A stretch of DNA of 64,000 nucleotides from Oncomelania hupensis (taxonomy: Eukaryota; Mollusca; Gastropoda; Littorinimorpha; Pomatiopsidae): positions 56,211,874-56,275,873 of the forward strand of contig CM072525.1 in assembly GCA_036898135.1 (NCBI GenBank), read 5' to 3'. Positions 10,866 to 21,805 of this stretch are shown piece by piece. A program made the position numbers and the translations under genes. The stretch's first letter is position 1. Each line of letters opens with the position of its first letter. Below the pieces are notes generated by a model. The model was given only the letters and a program-made list of their open reading frames with translations. It had not been told where the DNA came from and ran no database searches.

Positions 10866-13800
10866 AAACGTAGATCAGGTCTTCGACGGTGCGCTTGTAA
10901 GCCATGCCCGTCCAAGGCCCAATCATTTTCCCTAGGTATCTAACCGTGTCATCAGGGTCCACCCACGGTATGTCCTCTCCCTGCAGTGAGTAGGGAGTTG
11001 TGTTGTTAACAGTGAATGTCTTCCGGCTAGACACCAGGTGGAAGATGACCGACTTGCCCACGTTCAGTCTAAGACCCGTGTTCTCGCAGATTTGCTGTAC
11101 TATCTGGAGGTTTTGCTCCATATCCTGCTTCGATCCTGCCAGCACGGCCGTGTCGTCTGCGTAAGCGAGTGCCGAAAAGTTCGTTTTGCCTACTCGTGCA
11201 CCGCATCCCTCTTTCTCGAGCTCGCAGTAAAGTAGATCGATGACGGCATTGAAAAGAATTGGGCTGAGTGGACACCCTTGCTTTACCCCGAACTTGATAG
11301 GAATTGATCCTGTGCGAACCTGCTTGGTCTCAAATTTCGTAGTGGCTCCCCGATAAAGGTCCTGCACAATGTCCCTAAATCGCTTGTCCACCGAAAGTCT
11401 GGATAGGCCCTTTTCAATCAGCCAATGTGGTACTGTATCAAAGGCTTTCTCCAGGTCAAGCAGGGGCGACGATTGCAGTGCCCCCTTCTTTTTTCACCTT
11501 CTTGATGTAGTGTTCAAGAAGGACCGTATTCTGTTCGACACCCGGGGCCGGGATGAAGCCTCTCTGTGACGGGTGCAGCGTGACATTAGTTGTTAGCCTC
11601 TTGGCAAGTATCTTCGTGTAAAGACGAAGAAAGGTCGATCCGATGGACAATGGGCGCCAGCTGGCTATGTCCTCAGGCTTGCCCTTTCCTTTCGGCAGGA
11701 GGATAGAGCGAGTCTCCTTAAGGGAGGCCGGGACTCTCCCTGTGGTCAGCCATATGTTAAATAGGTCTGTGAGTAGGTGACCGCTCTCCTTCCTTTGGGC
11801 GATGCTCTGTTTCAGTTGCCTGGTGTGATGCCATCTGGACCCGGCGCGCTGTTGTTATCCATGGTTCGGATCGCGGCCGTGACCTCACGGAATGTGAGCG
11901 CCCTCATCAAGCCGGGATTGTTAACAGCCTCTGGTGGGTTGGTAGGGTCTGGGGTCTTTGCGGCTCTCCTGCAATCGGTCATAGTACTTGTGAATCAGAT
12001 GGATCGAAGCACTTTTTGTAAATGTGGTCCCTATCGCTCTCTGTCATGGGCGCCTTTAGTAACGCAGCTGTACCACCGAGCCGTGGTTTATCCACTAGGT
12101 GTGGGCTTTCAGCCTCTGCTATGTGCACTGTTTTGGTGCCTTCCCCTTGTGTTGCTTGGCTTCGCCGCGTCTGCTTGGCAGACGCTTATATGTTTCCGTG
12201 CCACTGGCTCTTGCCCCCCGCTGACTTTGAGCTCTCGTCACTCTTTTCAGAGGATTTGAGTTCGTATCAGCATTGTCTGAGGGGATTGCCTCTTCTTGCA
12301 TTTGATGGTTTTTAGTTTTAGTGCCCGGGGGATTTCCCCTCATAGCCACCTTTGCCGATGTTATTGGCTGCCTTGTATTTGTAGCACTCGGGGCAGACTG
12401 CGTGCTGTCTTCATTGCCATTGTTCTTTTCAGAGAAATGGTTTTGAATGTTTCCTTTATTTTGGCAAGTGGGATTTCACATCTGGAGTTACTTGATCCAT
12501 CTAATATATCTTTGACCAGAGCCTTTCTCGCTTTATCCCAGCGTTGCTGTGTGTTCCGGTAGATGAGGGCTTTCTCCTTGGTCTTGCCCTTCACCCTCTT
12601 CCTTCGTCCGAGACCTCCACCAATCGGACTGCTTTTGCCACCTCCTAGATGTTTCTTAGGTGGCTGCTCAGGAAACTTTGAACAAAATGAATTCAATATA
12701 GCAAAGCTTCTCTCCGTTATCGCATCGGCCTCATCCGGTCTCGGGCATTCCCCAGAAAACAAGCACTTGGTGGCCTGGGACAGTGCATCTGCATCTGCGG
12801 TTTCGAGCAGGAGTGGTGAAAGCTCGTTAGTATCGGTTTCTGAGTCATCATCAGACGATATGTAGTCCTCTTCGGGTGACGGGATTGTTTTCCCTTTGGC
12901 CACACACCGAAGCTCGACGTGGGCTGTATTCAGGGACCGAACCAAGAGGGAGTCCCATGCTCCGATTTGTTCATCCGGAATAGCATCTGGGATGGTGTTG
13001 TACTTGGTTAGAAGGGGTTTTTTTTGGCTTGGGCTCTTCTCCCCTGCTGTTTCTCTTTGGGGAGGGGGGATCCTTTCAGTATGTCCTGAACGGCTTTGGT
13101 GGTCCGCTTGCTTCGAATCTGTTCAACACTGAAGCAGTATCCGGCTGCCAATAGATCTGCCTGAGCAGTTACAGCATATCTTGTTTGCTTTTCGCTTTTG
13201 CGTATAGCGGCCACCAAGATCTTAACAGCCGTTGGATCCCATTTGGTCTTGATCTCGCCCTGTGATCCTTCTTTAGCCAGTCTAGCTTCTTCCCGCTTCT
13301 TCCTTTTCCTTTCCCTCTCCCTTTCCTCAGCTACGATCCTTCTCTGGTTGGCCCACATCGGGTGTCTATGTCTGATGTGTTGGCTCAGGCCGCTTTCCTT
13401 ACGAAATCTCTCATTGCACTCCGTGCAGACCTGCGGATGTGTCACTTCGGTCCTTAGGCGTCTGTTCGGATTACAGTGGGGAATGTGAGTCTGGATGTTT
13501 GTTTACATGACATGACATCCCCGACAACAGAACAGCTTTGGCTGCACGCCGTGTGTTTTCCGCTCGTGATTCAAGAGATCACGAGCCTTCAGGAAAAGCA
13601 GCAGACACACAGGGCATCGGTATTGCTCAGCATGGCATTGTGAAGCATGTCTCAGTGTCTGCCCTTAGGTCCTCTTCCGCAACCGATGTGGCGTTTTCAT
13701 CGGGATGGACCGGCGAATGGTCCTCATTTGGTCTTGTTTGTGGTCCATGCTCTGTCGTGGTCCCGACAGTGTCCTGCTGGACCCACTCCGTGCCTGCTGA

Positions 13801-13980
13801 TCGCTCATACACCTGAGTGGTTATAGTCACGTGTCTGGTTGGCGTCAGTGGGGACCCACCCGCGACGGGCATTGTTACGTCGTCGGGCAGGTGTAAGTGA
13901 CACGGACTGATACCTTGATCCGTATCAATGCCGATTGTGATGGGCCGGCGCCCTACGTTTTTCCGTTGGTTTTTGTTCAT
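10866..13980 (-). pseudogene. R2-4 protein remnant: zinc fingers, linker, RT
   Basis: The start codon region at about 13978-13980 encodes a conserved N-terminus (PITIGIDTDQGISPC). The zinc-finger part (13360-13620) keeps the third finger (CTECNERFRKESGLSQHIRH) but frameshifts damage the first two. A basic run and Myb-like region (13008-13360), a low-complexity linker (11900-12950) and RT motifs (GVKQGCPLSPILFN, ALAYADDTAVLAG at 10861-11391) follow. Several frameshifts separate these pieces. Coding stops at VEDLI at 10866 where LINE-X begins, so the endonuclease is gone. In intact R2s this protein recognises 28S rDNA through its fingers and copies the R2 RNA into the nick. Confidence 0.85.
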
Positions 13981-14275
13981 TGGGTTTTAGGTAGGTATAA
14001 ACTCCGTAGAGAGGAGCACAGCCGCCTGTGCCCCTTTTTCGACACAACTGTGTCACCGGTTCGTCCCATGGCAGGTTTGGCACGATGTAACGGGTGGCTA
14101 CATCACACGGGTGACCTCGGGAAGGTACTGCGTCATGGACACTTAAACAGGAGAGGCAATATGCAAGATGCTCATGTGTGGAAGGTAGCATCCGCTGCGG
14201 TCACTGTTTCTGACCAACAGGGAACTGTTTAAACTCGTTATATTGGTCTTGACGGTCTGGGATATTGTTATCTAT
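13981..14275 (-). other. R2-4 5' UTR
   Basis: This non-coding leader matches the 5' UTRs of R2-5 (5138-5445) and R2-2 (28163-28371) in block order. Its outermost bases, 'tctatgctca' on the plus strand, lie against a 28S segment that belongs downstream of the R2 site. This placement is informative (see findings). R2 leaders in other animals often carry an HDV-like ribozyme. I could not fold this one and do not claim it. Confidence 0.65.
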
Positions 14276-14325
14276 GCTCACGCTCCCACCTATGCTACAA
14301 CTCTCATGTCTCTTCACAAAGTCAA

Positions 14326-14362
<37 letters not shown>

Positions 14363-14420
14363 GATTCGGCCAAGCCCGTTCCCTTGGCTGTGGTTTTGCT
14401 AGATAGTAGATAGGGACAGT

Positions 14421-14478
<58 letters not shown>
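14276..14478 (-). rRNA. 28S rRNA fragment, ~200 bp downstream of the R2 site
   Basis: On the minus strand this starts exactly at TAGCCAAATGCCTCG, the first bases 3' of the R2 cleavage site. It continues through the conserved GATTCCCACTGTCCC (R1-site) region to GGTGGGAGCGTGAGC. It is collinear with 20051-20260. It is a fragment between R2-3 and R2-4 and not a functional gene. One visible difference from 20178-20183 is 'ttttgct' for 'tttcgct'. Confidence 0.95.
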
Positions 14479-14956
14479 ATGCGGTGGATAATCCAGATTT
14501 GGAGCGTCTTGAAGTAGAACTTGAAGACTTATCCTTGCGGACCTTGCTTACAGTCATGGCCCTTATGACTTGTTGTTTTTGCCGCTCTAACTTGTATCTG
14601 TGAGTCTCTTTGCCCCTGAGCCGAGTCCTCGCGTTGAGCAGCTGGTGTTAGCCCGTCGTCGCCGACCTAGGGAACGGCATGACGGACCAACGAGTCCCAT
14701 CAGGTGTGACGTTGTTCGCTGGGCGGAGCGACCAAGTCTAAGGTGTCATATTCGGTCTTCTAGTTGTTGTTGTTTTTATGTCCCATAAAACCACAGCACT
14801 CCCAGCTTGAACGGCCTCCCTTCCACCCACTTGGTCTCATCAGGGGGTGTATCGGTCTTCGGTCTTATAGAGAGAGAAGCGGTTTCCATCGAATAGTTCT
14901 TATACATCGAAAAAGCAACCGACGAGTCTTGCGGTGCCGCCGAGCGCTCTCAGGCG
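14479..14956 (-). other. R2-3 3' UTR
   Basis: This non-coding tail lies between the stop region and the 28S junction. Its last bases (plus strand 'atgc' at 14479-14482) match the end of R2-2 at 20261-20264. In R2 elements the 3' UTR RNA binds the R2 protein and primes at the nicked rDNA. This lineage's tail differs from that of R2-2 over most of its length. Confidence 0.65.
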
Positions 14957-17900
14957 TTATGCTCTCTGTGTGCTGCTCACGGGTAGGTCCAGTCTGTGGA
15001 GAAGATCGTCATTCATTCCCGTCCAGCCGCCACGGGCGCCGACTGCTAGGCCAAAGATCCTGACTGTGTCCAACTTATGTTTGGTCAAGATGGCATCATG
15101 GATCACATTGTACTTGGTTCGCTTGTTGACATTGGCTGTTTCTAGCGATGTTTGTCGGTCGTCCCATACGACTGTAGGGTCCACAACGATACCTGTTTTG
15201 TCCCGTATAAAGAGCAGGTCTGGTCTTAGATTTCCACCATTTGGGTTTTCGTAAGTCGGTTCCCAGAACACTTTCCATCCGTGCCGTTGTGCTTTCGTAG
15301 CGAGGACGTGGCACAAAGAATTGTGTCTGAGAATTCTCTGGTCTTTTACAGCAGGACAGTGGCCAGAGATGTGTCCGATCGTTTCAGTTTGGTGACCGCA
15401 TTTCCTGCAGCTGATGTCACCCGGTGTTGTCCGTGCACGAGCCATACATTCCCTTGTTGGGACCGTGTTGGTTCGCAGAAGAAAGGCCTCAATCTTCTCC
15501 CGGTCAGTAAGCGTGTTGGCTCTTATCCATGCGTTGCTTTCACGCGTGGATGCCCATGTGTCCACACCTTTCCCTTGGGTGCTCTGCTTATTCCATTTGA
15601 CCGCCCAGTTGTCATCGAGGTCTTTCTCCACGAACATACACTGCCGAGGCGGTCTTGTTTTTCTTGGGGCAGGTTTGCCGCTGTCCCATGCCTCCATCGG
15701 CTTGTGGTTGGGATACTTTTGGTACAGTTTTTCCAGTGAGTCGTTGACACCAAGTTGAGTGGCCCAATATCTCACTCGGTCTGGCGTCCTATCACTGTGT
15801 AGCATCTTGTTCCACCCATTTGCCTGCTCCCTAGATACCATGTCCTCCAAACAAGGGATTCCTAGTCCTCCCGATCTGGTCTTTGCATAGAACATGCAAT
15901 TTGTGATGCCATTCGGGAGGTGGAGTCACTCTTTCACATGCTGTCTGATCGCACTGTCCAGGCCTTTTAGTCGAGCGATGCTAGGGTTTGTGTGCACAAG
16001 TCTAGCCCGGAGTCTAGGCATCACGGTGCTTCTCCAGATGTCCAACTTCTGAAATGGTCTCAGTAGGCTTCGGCTGATTCTGTCGTTCCACAGTTCGACC
16101 AGGTCCAATACGGTTTTCTGGTAAACCATTCCTGCCCAAGGACCTATCATCTTTCCTAGGTAGCGAACTTCGTCATCCGGCTCATCCCATGGGATACTTT
16201 CGCCTCCGCAAGTATATGGCGCTGTGTTGTTGACCGTGAACGTCTTTTTGTTCGCTACCAGGTGAAAGATACACGACTTGCTCACATTCAGCTTCAGACC
16301 AGTTGTCGTGCAGAAGTTTTGTACAATCTGGACGTTCCTCTCCATGCCGTCTCTTGACTCGGCCAAAATAGCTGGGTCATCTGCGTAGGCTAATGCAGAC
16401 ATATTGGTATGGCCCACTCGTGCGCCACATCCCTCTTTCTCGAGCTGGCAGTACAGTGGGTCCATGATCATGTTGAAAAGAATCGGGCTGAGAGGACATC
16501 CCTGTTTTACCCCGCAAAGTATGGGGATCGAGGGAGTTTTTCCTTCTCTTGTCTCAAACTTTGTGGTGGCCCCACAGTAGAGATCTTGCACTACGTCTCT
16601 GAACCTTTTGTCCACGGAAAGTCGAGTTAGGCCCTGGTCCAGTAGCCAATGGGGTACCGTATCGAATGCTTTTTCCAGGTCCAGCAGTGCTACCACGGCG
16701 GTTCCGCCCTCATTTTTCACTTTAGCAATGAAGTGTTTAAGGAGCACCGTGTTCTGTTCAACCTCTGGAGCGGGGATAAACCCTCGTTGGGATGGATGCA
16801 GTGTTGCGCACGCGGTGAGTCGTTTGGCTAAGATCTTGGTGTATAGCCGTAGGAAAGTGGACCCGATGGATAGTGGGCGCCAGCTGGAGATACTTGCAGG
16901 GTTTCCCTTGCCTTTAGGTAGAAGAATGGATCTGCTCTCTTTCAACGAATCTGGCACTTTTCCTGTTGTAAGCCAGATGTTGAATAGCCCAGCTAAGAGA
17001 GAGACATCCTCCTTTCCTCGGGCCACGCTCTGCTTGATCTGTTTGATCGTAACTCCGTCCGGACCTGGTGCACTTCTTTTATCCATTGCTCGGATCGCGG
17101 CCTTGACCTCAGAGGCCGTGAACGCTTTTAGAAGCCCAGCATTGTTGGTTGCTCCAGGTGGGTTGCTCTCATCGGGTGTTGTTTTTGCGTCTCGCACTTT
17201 CCCATAGTACTTGTCCAGCAGGCTTGGGTTTCCGCTCTTAATGTGTATGTGATCCACTGTGGTTTTTGTCAACGGGGCTTTTAGCAGGACTGCTGTACCA
17301 CCGTGTTTTCTCCTTCTCTTGGGTCGTGTTTGAGTTGATTGTTGCCCCGGCCGCCTGCGTTTTCAGCGATGCTGTTCCAGATGTTCCCTTTGGGTCATTG
17401 GCCTTAGGAATCCTTTTCCTAAGTCTCGTTGCAATGCCCGGTTCGTGTTCTGGGGTCTGGTTTTCGGACTGTGGCAAGGCCGTATGTGTCTCTTCCAATT
17501 CAACTCTGACCGGGGGTTCTGGTATGTCCGTACCATTTCCATTGCCCTTGCTTGTATCCTTATTCGAGAAGCTCAGTCTGTAAGCCGTTTCAATCTCGGT
17601 CAGTGGGATTTCACATTTAGAGTTTGAGCCGCCATCAAGTATTTCCTTCACGAGCGCCTTTTTCCCGTTGTCCCATCTCTGCTGGAGTTTATTGAATGCC
17701 AGTTGACGCTCTTTGGTCTTGCCTTTAACCGCTTTCCTTCGGCCCAGTCCTTTACCAATTGGCTTGCTCTTGGTCCCTCCTCCATGCTCTCGTGACGGTA
17801 GTGTTGGGAGTGTTTGGCAGTACTTTTTTCAGTATTGCATCGCTCCTCCTCGTCACTTCATCGATCTCCGTTTGTCTTCTAGGGTCGTTTCCCTTGACAC

Positions 17901-19221
17901 ATTTGGTAGCCTGGCCCAGTGCACTTACTGTTTCCAGTAGGAGTGGCAAAAGTTCCGAGTCTGCTGCATTGGTTTCTTTGGGCGCGGTATCTGTATCTTT
18001 TCTCAAGGCCTCCTCGTGTGCTATTACCTCTTCCGCCAGATACGCTGCATCGCGTAGTTCGTCTGGGAGGTTCTTGCCTTTGGCTGCACATCGAAGTTCC
18101 TGTCGGGCTGTCGCCATCTGACGCTCGAGGTGAGAGTCCCAAGCTCCCACAGTTTCAGCTGGGATTTCAGAGGGAATCGTGTTATACGTCTTTGGCAGAG
18201 GTCTTGAGGTACGTGCAGATTTTCTTGGTCTTTCCGGCTCGGCGGTGAGTTCACCTAGCAGGATCTTGACAGCTTTTGTGGTACGTCTGCTCTGTATCTG
18301 TTTAGCACTGAATGTAAATCCAGCCGCATCCAGACATTCTTTAGCGTACGTGGTATACGGTGTGTTATCTGTCGAGCATTTCCGTATAGCTGTTATCAGG
18401 ATTCCTGTGGCGAGTTTGTCCCACTTGTTGGTAACCGGTGCCTTTGGCTGCTTCTGCTGTGCCACCTCTGCCCTCTTGAGTCTCTTCCGCTCTTTGTCCC
18501 TCTCCTCGGCTTCAATGCGACGCTTGTTCGCCCACTTGGGATGCCTATGCTTAATGTGTTGACCCAGGCCAATCTTCCCTCGGAATCTTTCGTTGCACTC
18601 GCTGCAAACGTGTGGCTTTGCGGCCGCCGCTCTGAGTCTTTTATCCGGGTCACATTTGGGGATGTGGCACTCCAGCCGGTGTACGTTTGTATAGATCCGG
18701 TGGCATCCCTGACATCGAAATAGCTTGGACTCAGCGCCATGAGTCTTCCTTTGATGGGTCAGCAGCTCTCTCACTTTTAGAAAGTTGAGCTGGCATTTCT
18801 TGCACTCGTAGTGCTCTTGCGGCATGTTTATGAAAGAGTCACTTCGGTCGTTCTCAGTCTCAGTGTCCGTTTCTACCTCATTGGCCGATGGTCTAGCCTG
18901 AGGGTTTTCCACAATCGGGTCCTGTGTCATCGGGTCCGTTCCAGTTCCATGTTCTCTGTGAACCGTCGCCTCTTCCGTCTCCGCCCTGACGTTGGAGGTT
19001 TGGTCCAAGAGCCATCGTGCCGTCTCCGCCGACACGGTATTCGTGAACACGGTGGTAGTTATCTTCGTAGTAGTAGCAGCTCTCAGTGGGGGCCCACCTG
19101 AAGTTTGTAGTCCTCTTGCGACTTCAGGCAGGCGTAATCGGGCAGGACTGAGTGCCTGATCCTCCCCGATGTCAATTGTGATGGGCTGACTCCCTGCGAT
19201 ATTTATGTTTTGTTCAGTCAT
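14957..19221 (-). pseudogene. R2-3 polyprotein: three zinc fingers, RT, endonuclease (broken)
   Basis: The start is at 19219-19221 (MTEQNINIAGSQPITIDIG). Zinc fingers lie about residues 135-220: CKKCQLNFLKVRELLTHQRK (C2H2), CQGCHRIYTNVHRLECHIPK (CCHC) and CSECNERFRGKIGLGQHIKH (C2H2). This three-finger pattern is that of the R2-A clade. RT motifs LLDLEKAFDTVPHWLL, GVKQGCPLSPILFN and ALAYADDPAILAES are in 15926-17272. The endonuclease (14957-15895) has CRKCGHQTETIGHISGHC and LRPDLLFIRDKTGIVVDPT. Damage includes frameshifts near 17790 and near 17290, and an in-frame TGA at 15926-15928. The element is dead, but its domain set is complete. Confidence 0.9.
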
Positions 19222-19587
19222 TGGGGTTTGAGTTTAGGTTTTAAACTCCTTTGCACAGTTCCATCGGAGGAGAACATACGTCCCTCTTCAAGGGCTCCAG
19301 AGAGAGGTGACAGCCTCCTGTACCTCTTTTGCACGTTGTGCGATTGGTTTCGCCCCCACTGCAGATTTTGCACGATATAACGGGAGGTTATATTACACGG
19401 GCACCTCGCGAAGGTACTGCAAGTGGACACTTGAACAGGAGCGGCAATATGCAGATACACGCGTGATGTAGGTTTCTGCTGCGATCACTGTTCCTGAGCC
19501 ATAGGGAGCTGTTTCACCGCTATATGGCTCTAGCGACGAGGAGTAGCAGAGTCGAGAGACTCTCTCTCTATGAAGCTCTCTGATTTA
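19222..19587 (-). other. R2-3 5' UTR
   Basis: This leader precedes the ATG of R2-3. It has the same block layout as the leaders of R2-1, R2-4 and R2-5, including the plus-strand 'agtggacacttgaacagga' block near 19422-19440, although the rest is diverged. It joins 28S at 19588. Confidence 0.6.
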
Positions 19588-19643
19588 TAAGAGAGTCATA
19601 GTTACTCCCACCGTTTACCCGCGCTTGATTGAATTTCTTCACT

Positions 19644-19677
<34 letters not shown>

Positions 19678-19702
19678 CGTCAACACCGAGTGATGGCCAT
19701 CG

Positions 19703-19736
<34 letters not shown>

Positions 19737-19865
19737 CTGGTACGTACCAGTTCTGAGTTGACTGTTAAATGCCAGCCGACGTGAACGGCCGAGACCACCA
19801 CCTAGCTGAAGTGGTCCACGGGAAGAGTTAACCAGCGGTCCGAGCTCGGCCCAAGCCCACCCTCC
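19588..19865 (-). rRNA. 28S rRNA fragment upstream of the R2 site (5' flank of R2-3)
   Basis: On the minus strand this reads from GGAGGGTGGGCTTGGGCC through GTTGACGCAATGTGATTTC and GCGCGGGTAAACGG to ACTATGACTCTCTTA at the R2 site. It is collinear with 33795-34035 but extends 39 bases closer to the R2 site. Its far end (19865) is fused to a different 28S segment. Confidence 0.95.
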
Positions 19866-20107
19866 CCTTAGGACACCTGCGTTACCTTTTGACAGATGTA
19901 CCGCCCCAGTCAAACTCCCCGCCTGACACGGTCTTCAGAGTGGATCGCGCTCGGCGACGAGGTTGAGCGCTTAATTCCAGAAGCTAGGGGCTTGCGCCCC
20001 GCTCTCCACTCGACTGAATAAGTAAAGAAGCGATAAAAGTAGTGTTATTTCAAGGTCGCTCACGCTCCCACCTATGCTACACCTCTCATGTCTCTTCACA
20101 AAGTCAA

Positions 20108-20144
<37 letters not shown>

Positions 20145-20151
20145 GATTCGG

Positions 20152-20201
<50 letters not shown>

Positions 20202-20202
20202 T

Positions 20203-20260
<58 letters not shown>
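19866..20260 (-). rRNA. 28S rRNA fragment downstream of the R2 site (3' flank of R2-2)
   Basis: On the minus strand this runs from TAGCCAAATGCCTCG at the R2 site for about 395 bp to CAGGTGTCCTAAGG. It includes the R1-site region and the ACTTATTCAGTCGAGTGG segment. Intact 28S would continue past CCTAAGG, but here it is joined to the upstream segment 19588-19865. It is therefore a rearranged pseudo-rDNA unit. Confidence 0.95.
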
Positions 20261-21042
20261 ATGCATGGAAATTTCCAAATTGGAAGCGTCAGCAAGCTGA
20301 CTATTTCTTTCGTACCTAGGTTTATGCAGTCGCGGCACTTACGACTGTGTGGGGCAAGCCTCGTGTTTGTGGGTCTATTTGCATAGCCAGGTTGCTGAGG
20401 TGGGAGGGATGCTCGGCCACTAGGCAGAGGCACTGAGACTCAAATATCTCCCCGAAATTGAACGACCCTTTCCCCGCTGACAGCTTGTATCGCTCCACAG
20501 GGAAAAACTCTTCCGGTTTCGCGGGGTCAGTGGGGGCAGAGCCCTGACCGTAGAAGACAATGGGCTTCATGCCAGACTCGTAATCGGTCATCGGGCATTG
20601 GCACCCCAGACCACCCCAGCCCCTTTTGCATTAGACCAGTCCCCACCGAGCTGCCTGAATAGCCATCGCCACCCTCTCAGCGACTCGGAACGGGTTAACG
20701 CGATCCCCACTACAGGACAGCCCGGCAGTAAGGGGTCTTTACCGACGGGCCGTGTTGTCCTCCATTGTGCCTAGTTACTAGAGGCTTTTGCAACTGATCC
20801 ATCTCCCAGATCGATTGGGACCACAATCTCGGAGAGACAAAGAGCAGTGCAGCGTCTTTGCACGATGGCGTGTTGCCATGGCTAAAAAGATAGCTTCTGG
20901 CTTCACCCCGCCTCGGGTCACGTCCGTGTAATGACGTTTCCTGAAAGGCCTCATCTGGGTCACCTTAAAGGTCCCCTGGTTCCAGTTGAGGCCCCAGTCG
21001 CGGTAGGAAAAGTTTGGTCGGAGGTGTCTTATACGAGGACCT
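20261..21042 (-). other. R2-2 3' UTR (780 bp)
   Basis: This is the longest uninterrupted R2 3' UTR of its lineage here. Parts match R2-5 (2277-2497), R2-4 (5446-5574 and 7674-7794) and R2-1 (28391-29163). The terminal part contains 'gtcagcaagctgact', which can form a hairpin. It ends flush at the R2 cleavage position. Confidence 0.75.
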
Positions 21043-21805
21043 TTAGGCGTCCATGAAACAGCCTACCAAGCGAGCTGTTCCTGCTAAAGCTCGTAGACAC
21101 AACGCTCTCTGCGTGCTGCTTATTGGAAGGTCCAGCTCATCGAGCACGCTGTCGTTGGCGCCCGTCCACCCCCCTCTGGCGCCAATTGCGAGCCCGAAGA
21201 ACTGAACCCTCGCCAGGTCATGCCTCTCCATGATCACGTCGCGGAGCACTTCGTACTTGGCAACCTTGGCACGATTTGCCCTGTTCAGGGACGCCCGCGT
21301 GTCATCCCAAACGACCGTGGGGTCTACCACAATACCAACCCTGTCCCGAGTGAAGAGCAGGTCGGGCTTAAGTCTTCCGCCTCCTGGGCTGTCGTAGACA
21401 GGCTCCCAGAACACATTCCAACCATGTCTCTTTGCTTTGTTAGCAAGGATGAGGCATAGCGAATTGTGTCTCAAAATGCGCTGCTCTTTCACCGCGGGGC
21501 AGCCTCCAGAGATGTGCCCTACAGTTTCCGTGTGAAATCCGCATTTTCTACACCTGATATCGCCAGGGGCAAGTCTGGCTCGTGCCATGCATTCCCGTGT
21601 AGGGATAGTGTTGGTTCGTAAGAGAAGATATTCAATCTTCTCGCGGTCAGTCAATGTATTGTCTCGGATCCATGAGTTGCACTCTCTCATCGAGGCCCAG
21701 GAGTCCACGCCCTTGCCTTGAGTGCTTTGCCTGCTCCATTTGACTGCCCAGCGATCAGAGATCTCCTCCTCTATGAACAGACATGTCCGGGGAGATCTTG
21801 GTCTC
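21043..21805 (-). pseudogene. R2-2 endonuclease domain (open, cut off from the RT by an LTR)
   Basis: This is an unbroken frame for the R2 restriction-like endonuclease module: MRECNSWIRDNTLTDREKIE, the CCHC knuckle CRKCGFHTETVGHISGGC, RILRHNSLCLILANKAKRHG, then LKPDLLFTRDRVGIVVDPTV and a conserved tail ending GTARLVGCFMDA. The catalytic PD and D residues are present. The frame continues to 21805, where the solo LTR interrupts it. The protein sequence resumes at 22802. Confidence 0.9.

Larger units (their letters stand above)
5446..14275 (-). mobile_element. R2-4: R2 retrotransposon split by a LINE and a solo LTR
   Basis: On the minus strand the 5' end is at about 14275, against 28S sequence. 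The 5' UTR (13981-14275), zinc-finger/linker region and RT (10866-13980) follow. A LINE insertion (about 7795-10862) accompanied by loss of the endonuclease region comes next. The distal 3' UTR is then present in two pieces (about 7674-7794 and 5446-5574), split by an LTR (5575-7673). The 3' UTR pieces align by eye with 20261-20500 of R2-2. The element ends against the 5' UTR of R2-5. That 7674-7794 and 10866-14275 are halves of one element is an inference from order and orientation. Confidence 0.7.
14479..19587 (-). mobile_element. R2-3: full-length R2 of a diverged lineage at the canonical site
   Basis: This R2 is bounded on both sides by 28S. The 3' end at 14479 abuts TAGCCAAATG, the exact R2 site. 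The 5' end at 19587 abuts ACTATGACTCTCTTA, 3 nt short of the canonical AAGG. At about 5.1 kb it has a 5' UTR, a zinc-finger/RT/endonuclease coding region (14957-19221) and a ~480-bp 3' UTR. The protein differs from R2-1 throughout while keeping all motifs, so two R2 lineages occupy this locus. Confidence 0.9.

Noticed and set aside
13981..14275. HDV-like self-cleaving ribozyme at the R2 5' end
   Set aside because: Known for many R2 leaders, but I could not establish the double-pseudoknot pairing by eye. A covariance-model search of the five leaders here would decide.
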